NCBI RefSeq assembly: GCF_000009365.1
Contig: NC_008260.1
Location: forward strand, 1,275,501-1,339,500
Origin: Alcanivorax borkumensis SK2
Lineage (GTDB): Bacteria > Pseudomonadota > Gammaproteobacteria > Pseudomonadales > Alcanivoracaceae
DNA length: 64,000 nucleotides
Direction: 5' to 3'
Below, piece after piece: positions 45,903-58,872 of this stretch. The notes beneath the pieces are model-generated. The model saw only the letters and a list, made by a program, of their open reading frames with translations. It made no database searches and was not told the origin of the DNA. A program made the position numbers and the translations under genes. Every line of letters begins with the position of its first letter. The first letter of the stretch is position 1.

Positions 45903-47813
45903 ATGCTGACCCTTCAGCAACACTTGCAGCAGACATTCAAGCTTCAGGGTTTTCGCCCCGGCCAGGAGAGGGTCATTAATGCCTTGCTGGCCGGGCGATC
46001 CGCGCTAGCAGTCTTTCCCACCGGTGGTGGTAAGAGCCTGTGCTACCAATTACCTGCGTTGATGCTGGACGGAGTCACGTTGGTGGTGTCTCCACTGATT
46101 GCATTGATGAAAGACCAGGTCGACCAACTGCACCGCTTAGGTATTGCGGCGGCGCGGTTGGATTCCAGCGTGGATGCCGAGCAGCTGCAGTCCATCTATC
46201 GAGGCTTGGAAGACGGCAGTATAAAGTTGCTTTACGTGGCACCGGAACGCCTGGCCAATGAGCGCTTTCTAGCCCGGCTGAAACGGCTATCGATCAGCAT
46301 GATGGCCGTGGATGAAGCCCATTGTGTGTCTGAATGGGGGCATAACTTTCGCCCGGATTATTTGAAGTTGGCGCAGTTGGCGAAAGAGCTGGAGGTTGGG
46401 CGGGTGCTGGCGTTAACGGCTACCGCTACGCCTCAAGTGGCGCAGCAGATCTGTGACAGCTTTGCCATTGCCCCTGCCGACCATGTGCAAACCGGGTTTT
46501 TCCGTCCCAATTTGGCGTTGAGTGTCCGCCCCTACAATGTGGAAGAGCGAGGTCGGGCACTGCTGGAAGCGTTACAGGCTCGTCCCTCGGAGCCGGCGAT
46601 TGTCTATGTCACTCTGCAGAAAACGGCAACGCAGGTGGCGGCTTTGCTGAGCGAGCAGGGGTTGAATGCACAGGCTTACCATGCGGGATTGAAAGGTGAG
46701 GAGCGGCATCGCGTTCAGGAAGCTTTCATGTCGGGGCAGGTAAATATCGTGGTGGCCACCATCGCTTTCGGGATGGGTATTGACAAGGCGGATATTCGGG
46801 GTATCTATCACTACAACCTGCCCAAGTCCCTGGAAAACTATATGCAGGAAATTGGCCGGGCAGGGCGAGACGGCGAGCCTTCACAATGTGTGCTGCTGGC
46901 CAGTTCGGACGACCTGACCGTGCTGGAAAATTTCAGTTACGGCGATACCCCAGACAGTGAAGCGCTAGCCGGGCTCATTGGCTGGCTGGTGAATCAACCG
47001 GCGCAGTTCGACCTTGCGGTGCATGAATTGTCTGGGCAGTTTGATGTCCGCCCTCTGGTTATTAATACCCTGCTGACCTATCTGGAGCTGGACGGGATTA
47101 TTCGTTCGACAGCGCCGTTCTATACGGAGTACAAGCTGGCATTTCAGATATCTCAAGCTGAGGTGTTGGCTCAGTTCGACCATGAGCGAGCGGATTTTTT
47201 GCGGCAGGTCTTTGCTGCGGGTAAAGAGGGGCGCATCTGGCTCACTCTGAAACCGATTGCCGTGGCGGACCAATTGCAGGTCGATCGGGTGCGAATTCTC
47301 AAGGCGATTGGCTATCTTGAGCAGCAGGGCATGGTTGAGGTGCGTGTGGCTGGGGTGCGCCAGGGCTACCGGATGGTCAATCGTCCAGCTGATCCGCAGG
47401 CGTTGACGGCACAGATCGCAGAGCAGTTTCGTGTTCGTGAGCAGCGCGACATCCAGCGGCTGCAGCAAGTATGTAATTGGGCGCAAAGTAGCGATTGTTA
47501 CCAGCGGGGCTTAGTGGGTTATTTCGGTGAGCAGTTGCCTCAACCCTGCGGCCAGTGCAGTGCCTGTAAAGGCGAACACCAGCGGTTTCCTGAGCGTCAT
47601 CGGACTGCTCCTGATTCGGCAGTAATCCTGGCGGTTATAGCGCAAAGGCACGGGGCTTTGGCGACCCCTCGTCAACTGGCCCGTTTTCTCTGTGGCATTA
47701 GTAGCCCCCGCGCCAGTCGGGCTCGACTGGCGCGGCACCCGTCGTTCGGATCACAGATGGAGGTGCCCTTCGCCGAGGTATTGGCCACGTGTCGGGCGAT
47801 GCTAGAGCCGTAA
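45903..47813 (+). CDS. recQ: RecQ-family DNA helicase with rearranged C-terminal domains
   Basis: This 636-residue helicase has Walker A GGGKS at 41-45, DEAH at 137-140 and motif VI QEIGRAGRDG. After the helicase core comes a winged-helix-like region of about 170 residues. Zinc-type cysteines follow at 524, 532, 549, 552 and 555 (CGQCSAC), then a short domain with LATPRQLARFLCG. In E. coli RecQ the cysteines directly follow the helicase core and precede the winged helix; no HRDC domain is seen here. The ATG at 45903 has AAAGGA upstream; 43 more in-frame codons upstream are not used. It stands alone between tilS and pyrG. Confidence 0.88.
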   Translation: MLTLQQHLQQTFKLQGFRPGQERVINALLAGRSALAVFPTGGGKSLCYQLPALMLDGVTLVVSPLIALMKDQVDQLHRLGIAAARLDSSVDAEQLQSIYRGLEDGSIKLLYVAPERLANERFLARLKRLSISMMAVDEAHCVSEWGHNFRPDYLKLAQLAKELEVGRVLALTATATPQVAQQICDSFAIAPADHVQTGFFRPNLALSVRPYNVEERGRALLEALQARPSEPAIVYVTLQKTATQVAALLSEQGLNAQAYHAGLKGEERHRVQEAFMSGQVNIVVATIAFGMGIDKADIRGIYHYNLPKSLENYMQEIGRAGRDGEPSQCVLLASSDDLTVLENFSYGDTPDSEALAGLIGWLVNQPAQFDLAVHELSGQFDVRPLVINTLLTYLELDGIIRSTAPFYTEYKLAFQISQAEVLAQFDHERADFLRQVFAAGKEGRIWLTLKPIAVADQLQVDRVRILKAIGYLEQQGMVEVRVAGVRQGYRMVNRPADPQALTAQIAEQFRVREQRDIQRLQQVCNWAQSSDCYQRGLVGYFGEQLPQPCGQCSACKGEHQRFPERHRTAPDSAVILAVIAQRHGALATPRQLARFLCGISSPRASRARLARHPSFGSQMEVPFAEVLATCRAMLEP

Positions 47814-50635
<2,822 letters not shown>

Positions 50636-50640
50636 TTTGA

Positions 50641-51951
<1,311 letters not shown>

Positions 51952-51954
51952 GTG

Positions 51955-52323
51955 ATGCCAGCGTCCAAGGGCAAATCCAGCGCCAGCAATCACCAAGGCA
52001 ATGCCACAGGGCTGACACGACAACTGTCTCCTGGTAGGCAAATTGTGTTGGCGTTGCTGGCGCTGTTGTTTTTGGGGCTACAAGCACGCCTCTGGTTTGG
52101 TGAGGGCAGCTTGCGGCATGTGGCCATGTTGAAAAAAGATGTGGCTGTGCTCAAGCAAAGCAATGCCAAGTTGGCAGAGCGGAATCAACTCATGGCCGCT
52201 GACGTGAACGATCTGAAGCGGGGTACGGAAGCGGTGGAAGAAATTGCGCGCAAAGATCTGGGGATGGTTCGCACGGGCGAAACCTTTTTCCTGATCCTAG
52301 AACAACCTCGGGGCGCTGAGTGA
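51955..52323 (+). CDS. ftsB: Cell division protein FtsB
   Basis: FtsB is a small divisome protein that bridges FtsL and FtsQ. This 122-residue version has an unusually long N-terminal cytoplasmic part (about 26 residues), one membrane helix (VLALLALLFLGLQARLW), a periplasmic coiled coil (LKKDVAVLKQSNAKLAERNQ) and the conserved end ARKDLGMVRTGETFF. A GTG one codon earlier is an alternative start. It overlaps ispD by GTGA; eno-ftsB-ispD is the standard order. Confidence 0.93.
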   Translation: MPASKGKSSASNHQGNATGLTRQLSPGRQIVLALLALLFLGLQARLWFGEGSLRHVAMLKKDVAVLKQSNAKLAERNQLMAADVNDLKRGTEAVEEIARKDLGMVRTGETFFLILEQPRGAE

Positions 52324-53042
52324 ATCCTGCTATCGCCGGGCCTTTATACGCCGTTGTTCCCGCCGCAGGGGTGGGTAGCAGAATGGGAGCCGGCATTCCC
52401 AAGCAGTACCTTTCCCTGACAGGCCAAACCTTGGCAGAACATACTCTCAATCGGTTGTTGTCTTTTGCACCGATACACAAAGTGGTGGTGGCCGTGTCGG
52501 GTGATGATCCCTGGTGGCCGACGCTCTCCGTATCCCGTCATCCTCGTATCCAGACCGTTAATGGTGGCGACACCCGCGCCGCCTCGGTGCGTAATGGCGT
52601 CGCTGCGGTGATAGAGGAAGGCGGAGAGGATGCCTGGGTGTTGGTGCACGATATGGCTCGCCCGCTGGTTCGCCTCTCCGACATTCAGTTGTTGCTGGAT
52701 CAAGCTGGGGATCGAGGCGCGATACTTGCCTTGCCGGTGGTCGATACCATCAAGCAGGCGGATGCGAGTCAGTACATCAAAAGCACCCTGGATCGTGAGT
52801 GTATTTGGCGGGCGCTAACGCCCCAGCTGTTTCCGGCGCGCGGGTTACTGGGGGCGCTTCAAGGTGACCTTGACGGGATTACTGATGAAGCCTCTGCCAT
52901 GGAGAAAAATGGCTGGCAGCCGGCACTGGTGGCTGGCCATAGTGACAATATCAAGGTCACTGTGCCGGACGATTTGCCACTGGCTCGCTTTTATCTTAGC
53001 CGGCAACGGGGAGATGACAATGATGAAGGAGGACAGTGGTGA
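52320..53042 (+). CDS. ispD: 2-C-methyl-D-erythritol 4-phosphate cytidylyltransferase
   Basis: IspD adds CMP to methylerythritol phosphate in the MEP pathway. The 240-residue protein has the CTP-binding [20 protein letters not shown] and the motif VHDMARPLV, where most homologues read VHDAARP. A GTG start at 52320 overlaps the ftsB stop. It is followed by ispF with a further GTGA overlap. Confidence 0.95.
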   Translation: MNPAIAGPLYAVVPAAGVGSRMGAGIPKQYLSLTGQTLAEHTLNRLLSFAPIHKVVVAVSGDDPWWPTLSVSRHPRIQTVNGGDTRAASVRNGVAAVIEEGGEDAWVLVHDMARPLVRLSDIQLLLDQAGDRGAILALPVVDTIKQADASQYIKSTLDRECIWRALTPQLFPARGLLGALQGDLDGITDEASAMEKNGWQPALVAGHSDNIKVTVPDDLPLARFYLSRQRGDDNDEGGQW

Positions 53043-53518
53043 GCGTGCGTATCGGTCAGGGTTTTGATGTTCATGCCTTTGATGAAGGTGACCATGTGAT
53101 GTTAGGTGGTGTCGCCATCCCCCACAGCCATGGGTTGAAAGCCCATTCTGATGGTGATGTGGCTTTGCATGCACTCTCTGACGCCTTACTTGGTGCGCTA
53201 GCGTTGGGCGATATCGGGCACCACTTCCCGGATACTGACCCGCAATGGCGAGGGGCCGATTCAGGCCAGCTGTTAACGGCTATTTATTCTTCCATTCTTG
53301 ATGCCGGGTGGCGATTGGGCAACGCGGACCTAACGGTAATTTGTCAGGCGCCAAAACTGGCACCACACATTCTCGCCATGCGCGAACGGATTGCGGCGCT
53401 GTTGCAATGCGAACAAGGACAGGTTTCTGTGAAAGCGACCACCACGGAAAAACTGGGCTTCACCGGCCGCAAGGAAGGTATCGCGGTGCAGGCCGTAGTA
53501 CTGCTGGAGAGTCAGTGA
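53039..53518 (+). CDS. ispF: 2-C-methyl-D-erythritol 2,4-cyclodiphosphate synthase
   Basis: IspF cyclises CDP-methylerythritol phosphate. The 159-residue protein, equal in length to E. coli IspF, has the zinc ligands in [11 protein letters not shown] and the conserved [19 protein letters not shown] and [16 protein letters not shown]. The start is GTG at 53039, five bases after AGGAGG and overlapping the ispD stop as GTGA; a GTG one codon upstream is possible. Confidence 0.96.
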   Translation: MSVRIGQGFDVHAFDEGDHVMLGGVAIPHSHGLKAHSDGDVALHALSDALLGALALGDIGHHFPDTDPQWRGADSGQLLTAIYSSILDAGWRLGNADLTVICQAPKLAPHILAMRERIAALLQCEQGQVSVKATTTEKLGFTGRKEGIAVQAVVLLESQ

Positions 53519-54570
53519 ATTACCCTATGGAAACAACCGAAACCGGTTTGCCCAGAGCCCACGGTGGGCCGGTTTGCCAGGGCATATTGAAAGCTCGGCC
53601 AGAGGACTTTCAGGTTGCGGAGCATATGCACGTGACCCCGGAAGGCCAGGGCGAACATCTTTGGCTGGAAATCGAAAAAACCGGCTGGAATACCGAAGAC
53701 GTGGCCATGTTGCTGGCTAAACAGGCACGGGTCCATCGCCTTTCGGTGGGCTATAGCGGGCTAAAAGACAAACATGCTGTGACCCGGCAATGGTTTAGCC
53801 TGCACCTGCCGGGCAAAGACGACCCGGACTTTCATTGGCCCGATGGGCTTACCGTTCTGCAATCCGGCCGTCATCGCCGCAAGCTCAATCGTGGCACTCA
53901 CCGTGCCAACGATTTCTGCCTTCGCGTCACCCGCTTCGTGGGTGATCGGGATGCATTGGAGCAGCAGCTACAGATGATTATCGCGCAAGGGGTGCCGAAC
54001 TACTTCGGTGAGCAACGTTTTGGCCGAGGATCAGGGAACCTGGTGCGCGGCACAGAATGGTTGCTGGGCGGTGAGGCGCCGCGTAAGAAGGCCTTGCGGG
54101 GTATGTGGCTGTCCGCGGTGCGCAGCAATCTGTTTAATCTGATCCTCGCCGAAAGGGTGCGCCAGGGTTGTTGGAATACCGTGCTGGGCGGCGACATTTT
54201 GCAGCCGCAAGGCAGCCGGGGCTTGTTCCTGGCCGATGACGACCCGGCCGCGATGGAGCGTGTGGCCAATGGCGAGGTGCACCCTACGGCCCCTTTGCCG
54301 GGCGTGCCGGGCATGGCATCATCTGGCCCCTGTAATCAGCTTGAACAGCAAATACTGGCGCCTCATGCTCCTGTCATAGAGGGGCTGCGGCAGATCAAGG
54401 TAGAAGAAGCCCGCCGCGCCACCCGGTTGCCGGTACGGGACTTGCAGTGGGTCTGGCATACGGATCCAGAACGGGAAGGGGAAGACTGCTTGGAGCTGGC
54501 GTTTACGCTGCCCACAGGCGCTTTTGCCACGACAGTAATGGCAGAGCTTGTCAGTTCACCGGCTGACTGA
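53515..54570 (+). CDS. truD: tRNA pseudouridine(13) synthase TruD
   Basis: TruD forms pseudouridine 13 in tRNA-Glu. The 351-residue protein shows [14 protein letters not shown], the catalytic Asp in [18 protein letters not shown], and [13 protein letters not shown]. It begins at GTG 53515 with GGAGAG upstream, overlapping ispF; ATG 53527 is the alternative. In many relatives surE follows truD; here pcm follows directly after 25 bases. Confidence 0.95.
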   Translation: MNYPMETTETGLPRAHGGPVCQGILKARPEDFQVAEHMHVTPEGQGEHLWLEIEKTGWNTEDVAMLLAKQARVHRLSVGYSGLKDKHAVTRQWFSLHLPGKDDPDFHWPDGLTVLQSGRHRRKLNRGTHRANDFCLRVTRFVGDRDALEQQLQMIIAQGVPNYFGEQRFGRGSGNLVRGTEWLLGGEAPRKKALRGMWLSAVRSNLFNLILAERVRQGCWNTVLGGDILQPQGSRGLFLADDDPAAMERVANGEVHPTAPLPGVPGMASSGPCNQLEQQILAPHAPVIEGLRQIKVEEARRATRLPVRDLQWVWHTDPEREGEDCLELAFTLPTGAFATTVMAELVSSPAD

Positions 54571-54595
54571 CTCGCATTGAGGCAAACGAACACAG

Positions 54596-55258
54596 ATGGA
54601 TATCCAACTCAGCGGCATCGGTATGACCTCTGCACGGACCCGGGATAGGTTAGTGCAGCGGCTGCGTGATGCCGGTATCCAGGACGAGCGCGTACTGGAC
54701 GCTATTCGTAATACACCTCGACATTTGTTTATCGAAGAAGCGCTGGCTCACCAGGCCTATGACGATACCGCCTTGCCTATCGGCCATGGTCAGACCATCT
54801 CCCAGCCCTGGGTAGTGGCACGGATGACCGAGCTGCTGATTGCCAAGGGCAAGCCCCGCAAGGTGCTAGAAATTGGCACTGGCTGTGGTTACCAAACAGC
54901 GGTGCTGGCGCCTTTTTGCGACGAGCTTTATTCGGTGGAACGTATTCGCCCGTTACAGGATCTGGCACGCAAACGTCTGCTACAGCTGGGGCTGGCCAAG
55001 GTCCAGCTCAAACATGCTGACGGTGGCTTCGGTTGGACAGCGGAGGCGCCATTCGATGCTATTCTTGCGGCCTGTGCCCGCGTGGATATTCCTGAGGGTT
55101 TATTATCGCAGTTGGCAGATGGTGGCCGCCTGGTGATGCCTGTCGGCGGCGATCGTCAGCAGGTTCTCACTGTGGTTGATCGTGACGGTGACCAGTTCCG
55201 TAGCCAAACGCTGGATTCGGTACGGTTTGTGCCTTTTCAGCGCGGGGTGTTGAGGTAA
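54596..55258 (+). CDS. pcm: Protein-L-isoaspartate O-methyltransferase
   Basis: Pcm repairs isoaspartyl residues in aged proteins. The 220-residue SAM methyltransferase has GHGQTISQPWVVARMTELL before motif I, LEIGTGCGYQTAVLA as motif I, and AILAACARVDIPEGLL. Its gene usually follows surE, often overlapping it. Here it follows truD, and the next gene is a DUF368 gene, not nlpD. Confidence 0.95.
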   Translation: MDIQLSGIGMTSARTRDRLVQRLRDAGIQDERVLDAIRNTPRHLFIEEALAHQAYDDTALPIGHGQTISQPWVVARMTELLIAKGKPRKVLEIGTGCGYQTAVLAPFCDELYSVERIRPLQDLARKRLLQLGLAKVQLKHADGGFGWTAEAPFDAILAACARVDIPEGLLSQLADGGRLVMPVGGDRQQVLTVVDRDGDQFRSQTLDSVRFVPFQRGVLR

Positions 55259-55371
55259 GGTGGCCAAAAGCTACAAGGCGCGTTGAAGCTCGTTGTTTGC
55301 TTCTTCAGCGGTCGAGAAAATTCATTCCCACCCCGCATTGATGTGTGCAGCGTGATGCATGAGGCGTAAAG

Positions 55372-56283
55372 ATGATTCGACCCGGTATTTTTTTTCGTGG
55401 CATGGCCATGGGAACGGCTGATGTGGTGCCCGGTGTTTCCGGTGGTACTCTGGCGTTGATTACCGGTATCTATGAAGAGCTGATCAATACTCTGGGGGGG
55501 ATCACTCCCCGGTTGCTGGTCGTGTGGCGCCAGCAAGGTTTCGTTGCTGTCTGGCAGCAGGCTAATCTGACTTTTCTTTTTACCTTGCTGGCCGGTATTT
55601 TTACCAGTATCGCGGTGTTGGCACGGCTGATTACCTGGCTTTTGGAAACCCATCCAGTACCGATTTGGGCGTTTTTTAGCGGTTTGATCCTGGCCAGTAT
55701 CCCGCTGGTTTTAAAACCCTTGCAGCAGCGCGGGGCAATACAGATTGGTGCCTTTTTTCTGGGCACAGTGGTAGCGGTGGCGATTGGTTTAGCGCCGGCA
55801 TTGTCCGCGGCAGGTAGCGGAGCATTGGTTTTTTTCTTCAGCGGCATGCTGGCTATTTGCGCCATGATTCTGCCCGGCATTTCGGGCAGTTTTATTCTTC
55901 TTTTACTGGGCATGTATCAACCTGTGCTTGAAGCTGTGAAGCAGGCGCAGTTTTCATTACTGCTGGCATTTATGGCGGGTTGTGCGGTTGGCCTGTTGAG
56001 CTTTGTACATGTGCTCAAGTGGACGCTACAGCGTTTCCATGACACCGTCATGGCGCTATTAGCAGGCTTTATGGCCGGTTCGTTGTTGAAGCTGTGGCCG
56101 TGGCGAATCAGTGGCGAGCAGGGTATTTCCGATCAATGGCTGTGGCCAGCACAGTATGCCCAGGTTACGGGCCAGGGGGCGCAATTACCCCTATCGTTGA
56201 TAATGTTGGTTGTGGCTGCAGTAGTGGTCTGGTTACTTTATCGGGCTGCTCCGGTACATAATGTTGCACAAGCTAAGGACTGA
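55372..56283 (+). CDS. popT: DUF368 membrane protein, PopT-type undecaprenyl-phosphate translocase
   Basis: This 303-residue polytopic inner-membrane protein has the duplicated DUF368 motifs: MGTADVVPGVSGGTLALITG near residue 12-31 and MILPGISGSFILLLLGMYQP near 165-184. Proteins of this family (PopT) have been shown to flip undecaprenyl phosphate back to the cytoplasmic face. Around eight hydrophobic segments fit that role. It stands between pcm and nlpD, 113 bases after pcm. The symbol is applied by family only. Confidence 0.85.
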   Translation: MIRPGIFFRGMAMGTADVVPGVSGGTLALITGIYEELINTLGGITPRLLVVWRQQGFVAVWQQANLTFLFTLLAGIFTSIAVLARLITWLLETHPVPIWAFFSGLILASIPLVLKPLQQRGAIQIGAFFLGTVVAVAIGLAPALSAAGSGALVFFFSGMLAICAMILPGISGSFILLLLGMYQPVLEAVKQAQFSLLLAFMAGCAVGLLSFVHVLKWTLQRFHDTVMALLAGFMAGSLLKLWPWRISGEQGISDQWLWPAQYAQVTGQGAQLPLSLIMLVVAAVVVWLLYRAAPVHNVAQAKD

Positions 56284-56391
56284 ATGCTGACTCAGTATGG
56301 GTTACGGTGCAGTAGGCACTTCAAATTCAGTTTCCTGGTAACGGGGAGGGTTAATGGCAGTAACAATTCACACAGGCACTGATAGGTACTG

Positions 56392-57153
56392 ATGCGTTCT
56401 CTGGCAGCGTTTGTGGTGTGGGTTCTGTTCAGTGGTTGTAGCGCGGGCAATTTTGCACCGGTGGTCGATATTTATGGCCAGGAGCCGAAGCCGCGTAAAG
56501 TGACCTCTGGTACCCACCATGTGCGTGAAGGGGAGACCCTATACTCCATTGCTTGGCGTTATGGGTGGGACTTTCGTGCCCTAGCCCGCGCCAATAATAT
56601 TCCTGCTCCTTACACCATTTATCCCGGCCAGCGCATTTCCATGGCTCTCAAGGCACCCGATTCCGGCGTAGCCAGTAAGCCGAACACATCGTCGTCAAAG
56701 CCCGCTAGCAAGCCCTCCGTGTCAAAGCCTACCTCCAAACCCACGCCGAAGCCTGCTCCAAGCTCGAAAACACCGGTGGGGCTAGTAGAGTGGCGTTGGC
56801 CGGCCAGCGGCCAGGTGGTGGAATCATTTTCCTCTGCTAGCCAGGGCCGTAAGGGCATTGCTATTTCCGGGCGCCTTAATAGCCCTGTGGTGGCGGCAGC
56901 ATCGGGCCGAGTGGTTTACCGGGGCAGTGGGCTTACCGGTTATGGTAACTTGCTGATTATCAAACACAGCGAACGCTGGTTAAGTGCCTATGCCCATAAT
57001 GATAAAATGATGGTGAAAGAAGGGGATGCGGTGAAAGCTGGGCAGCAGGTTGCCACTATGGGTGCCAGTGGCACCTTTCGCACCCAACTACATTTTGAAA
57101 TACGTAAAGATGGTAAGCCTGTGGATCCCATGGGGTATTTGCCTAAGCGTTAA
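56392..57153 (+). CDS. nlpD: NlpD-like LysM/M23 lipoprotein
   Basis: This 253-residue envelope lipoprotein has a signal with lipobox FSGC (Cys16), a LysM peptidoglycan-binding domain (about 42-86: VREGETLYSIAWRYGWDFRA), a Ser/Lys/Pro-rich linker (about 90-125) and a C-terminal M23 domain. The M23 zinc residues are degenerate: GRKGIAIS stands where active enzymes have HxGxD. That fits NlpD, which activates an amidase and is not itself a hydrolase. In relatives rpoS follows nlpD; here fieF does. Confidence 0.9.
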   Translation: MRSLAAFVVWVLFSGCSAGNFAPVVDIYGQEPKPRKVTSGTHHVREGETLYSIAWRYGWDFRALARANNIPAPYTIYPGQRISMALKAPDSGVASKPNTSSSKPASKPSVSKPTSKPTPKPAPSSKTPVGLVEWRWPASGQVVESFSSASQGRKGIAISGRLNSPVVAAASGRVVYRGSGLTGYGNLLIIKHSERWLSAYAHNDKMMVKEGDAVKAGQQVATMGASGTFRTQLHFEIRKDGKPVDPMGYLPKR

Positions 57154-57182
57154 TTTTTTGTACCTACTAACGGAACACTTGC

Positions 57183-58097
57183 ATGCCCCGCGATAACGCC
57201 CGTGAACACCGTTTATTGATATTGGCTGGTTTGGCCTCCGTGTTCACCGCGCTGATCCTGATTGCGGCCAAGGCGATTGCCTGGTTGATGACTGGCTCGG
57301 TAAGTTTGCTGGCCTCGCTGGTAGATTCTGTGATGGATTCGCTCGCGTCATTGATTAACTTTTTTGCTATCCGCTATTCGCTGGTGCCAGCGGATGAGGA
57401 GCACCGGTTTGGGCATGGTAAAGCAGAAGCGTTGGCGGGCTTGGGCCAGGCGATTTTTATTGCTGCTTCTTCTGTGTTTTTGATCTATCAGTCTATATTG
57501 AAACTGATGGAGCCAAAGCCTATTGAAGAAAACGCGGTGGGGGTGGCTGTGATGGTGTTTTCCATCGCCATGACCTTCGGGCTTTTGCTGATTCAGAAAT
57601 ACGTGGTTCGGCAAACCGGTTCTACCGCGATTGAGGCAGATTCTCTGCACTATCTGTCTGACCTAGCTGTGAACGTGGGTATTATTCTGGTATTGGTTGT
57701 CAGTCAATTTGGCTATCTGTGGCTCGATGGGGTCGTCGGGTTGGTCATCGCCGTATTCATTTTATTTAGCGCCTGGCACATTGCCTCTGAATCGGTTCAG
57801 CTGTTGCTTGATCGAGAGATCCCTGGCGATGTGAGAGAGGTGATTAGCGCGATTGTGGCGGATCATCCTCAGGCGCTGGGCTTTCATGATTTGCGTACCC
57901 GGCAGTCCGGGCGCACTCAGTTTATTCAGCTGCATGTGGATATGGACCAGAATCTGACATTGCTGAAGTCCCATGATTTGGCCTCACGGATAGAAACGCG
58001 TATTCAGGACGCCTTTCCCATGGCCGATGTGATCATCCACCAGGATCCGGTGGCCGTTGGCTCTAAAGTAACGTTGGACGATCGCCCTCCGGCCTGA
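57183..58097 (+). CDS. fieF: Cation diffusion facilitator (FieF-like)
   Basis: This 304-residue inner-membrane divalent-metal/proton antiporter has six helices and a cytoplasmic ferredoxin-like domain. The transport-site ligands are Asp48 and Asp52 in LVDSVMDSLASL and the later His-Asp pair in LHYLSDLAVN, the DD-HD set of FieF/YiiP. The C-terminal part has FHDLRTRQSG and VIIHQDP. It is 29 bases after nlpD in the place where rpoS is usual. Iron or zinc export is the family role. Confidence 0.92.
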   Translation: MPRDNAREHRLLILAGLASVFTALILIAAKAIAWLMTGSVSLLASLVDSVMDSLASLINFFAIRYSLVPADEEHRFGHGKAEALAGLGQAIFIAASSVFLIYQSILKLMEPKPIEENAVGVAVMVFSIAMTFGLLLIQKYVVRQTGSTAIEADSLHYLSDLAVNVGIILVLVVSQFGYLWLDGVVGLVIAVFILFSAWHIASESVQLLLDREIPGDVREVISAIVADHPQALGFHDLRTRQSGRTQFIQLHVDMDQNLTLLKSHDLASRIETRIQDAFPMADVIIHQDPVAVGSKVTLDDRPPA

Positions 58098-58230
58098 TGC
58101 CTTCCTCTCTACCCCTTGTCTCGCTTGGTTTGTGCTGTGCGGTCAAACCGGGCTGTGCAGGTAAACATATTGTATTCATAAGGGCTTTTCAGTAGCGTCA
58201 ACACTGACTTTTTTGTGTTGAGGACAGGCC

Positions 58231-58872
58231 ATGAAAAAAATCCATTCCGCCCCCATTGTGGCGGCGACCTGGCAACGGGGCATGGCCCGCCGGCGCTTTT
58301 TGAAATGGGGTTTGCTGGGGTCTGCTGGTGTTGCGGCTGTCGCCGCTGGCGGCTTTGCCTTTCTACGGCGCTCGCCGTTGGATAAACAGCCTGTACCCGC
58401 ATGGGTAACGGGGCTTTCGGCCGCAGAATATCATTTGTTCGATCGCGCTAGGCAGGTGTTATTGCCGGTGGAAGGCACCCGCCTGACGCCCAGCGATCAG
58501 GTGCCGGTTGTGCGCAACGTGCAAGCCCTGCTCGATAATTTGGACCCGGAAATCCGCAAGGAAATGGCGACAGGTTTGGGCCTGTTCGATAATGCGTCTG
58601 TGCTGAGCCATGGGCGCCGTTTTGTGGATTTGTCGGACGCGGATGCCTGCGCCTATTTCGATAGCTGGGGGCACGCCAGTGTCATTCAACGCACCCTCGT
58701 TACAGTGATCAAGCAGCTAACGTACACGGCCTATTGGCAGGAGTCGGCCACTTGGGCACCGACGGATTTCGATGGGCCGGTTAGCGACAAGTGGGGCCTG
58801 GCTTACCTTGGCAATGCGCCGCTGCCTGCAAACGATGTACTGCAGATTAATCAGCCGGAGGGGCGGGCATGA
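58231..58872 (+). CDS. Tat-signal small subunit of a GMC-type dehydrogenase
   Basis: This 213-residue protein has a twin-arginine signal (RRRFLKWG at about residues 20-27) with a hydrophobic stretch (LLGSAGVAAVAAGGFAFL), then a soluble domain resembling gluconate 2-dehydrogenase subunit 3. It overlaps the GMC gene by ATGA. In known complexes this small subunit carries the folded flavoprotein through the Tat pathway. It is not strongly similar to any single named protein that I can recall. Confidence 0.75.
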   Translation: MKKIHSAPIVAATWQRGMARRRFLKWGLLGSAGVAAVAAGGFAFLRRSPLDKQPVPAWVTGLSAAEYHLFDRARQVLLPVEGTRLTPSDQVPVVRNVQALLDNLDPEIRKEMATGLGLFDNASVLSHGRRFVDLSDADACAYFDSWGHASVIQRTLVTVIKQLTYTAYWQESATWAPTDFDGPVSDKWGLAYLGNAPLPANDVLQINQPEGRA

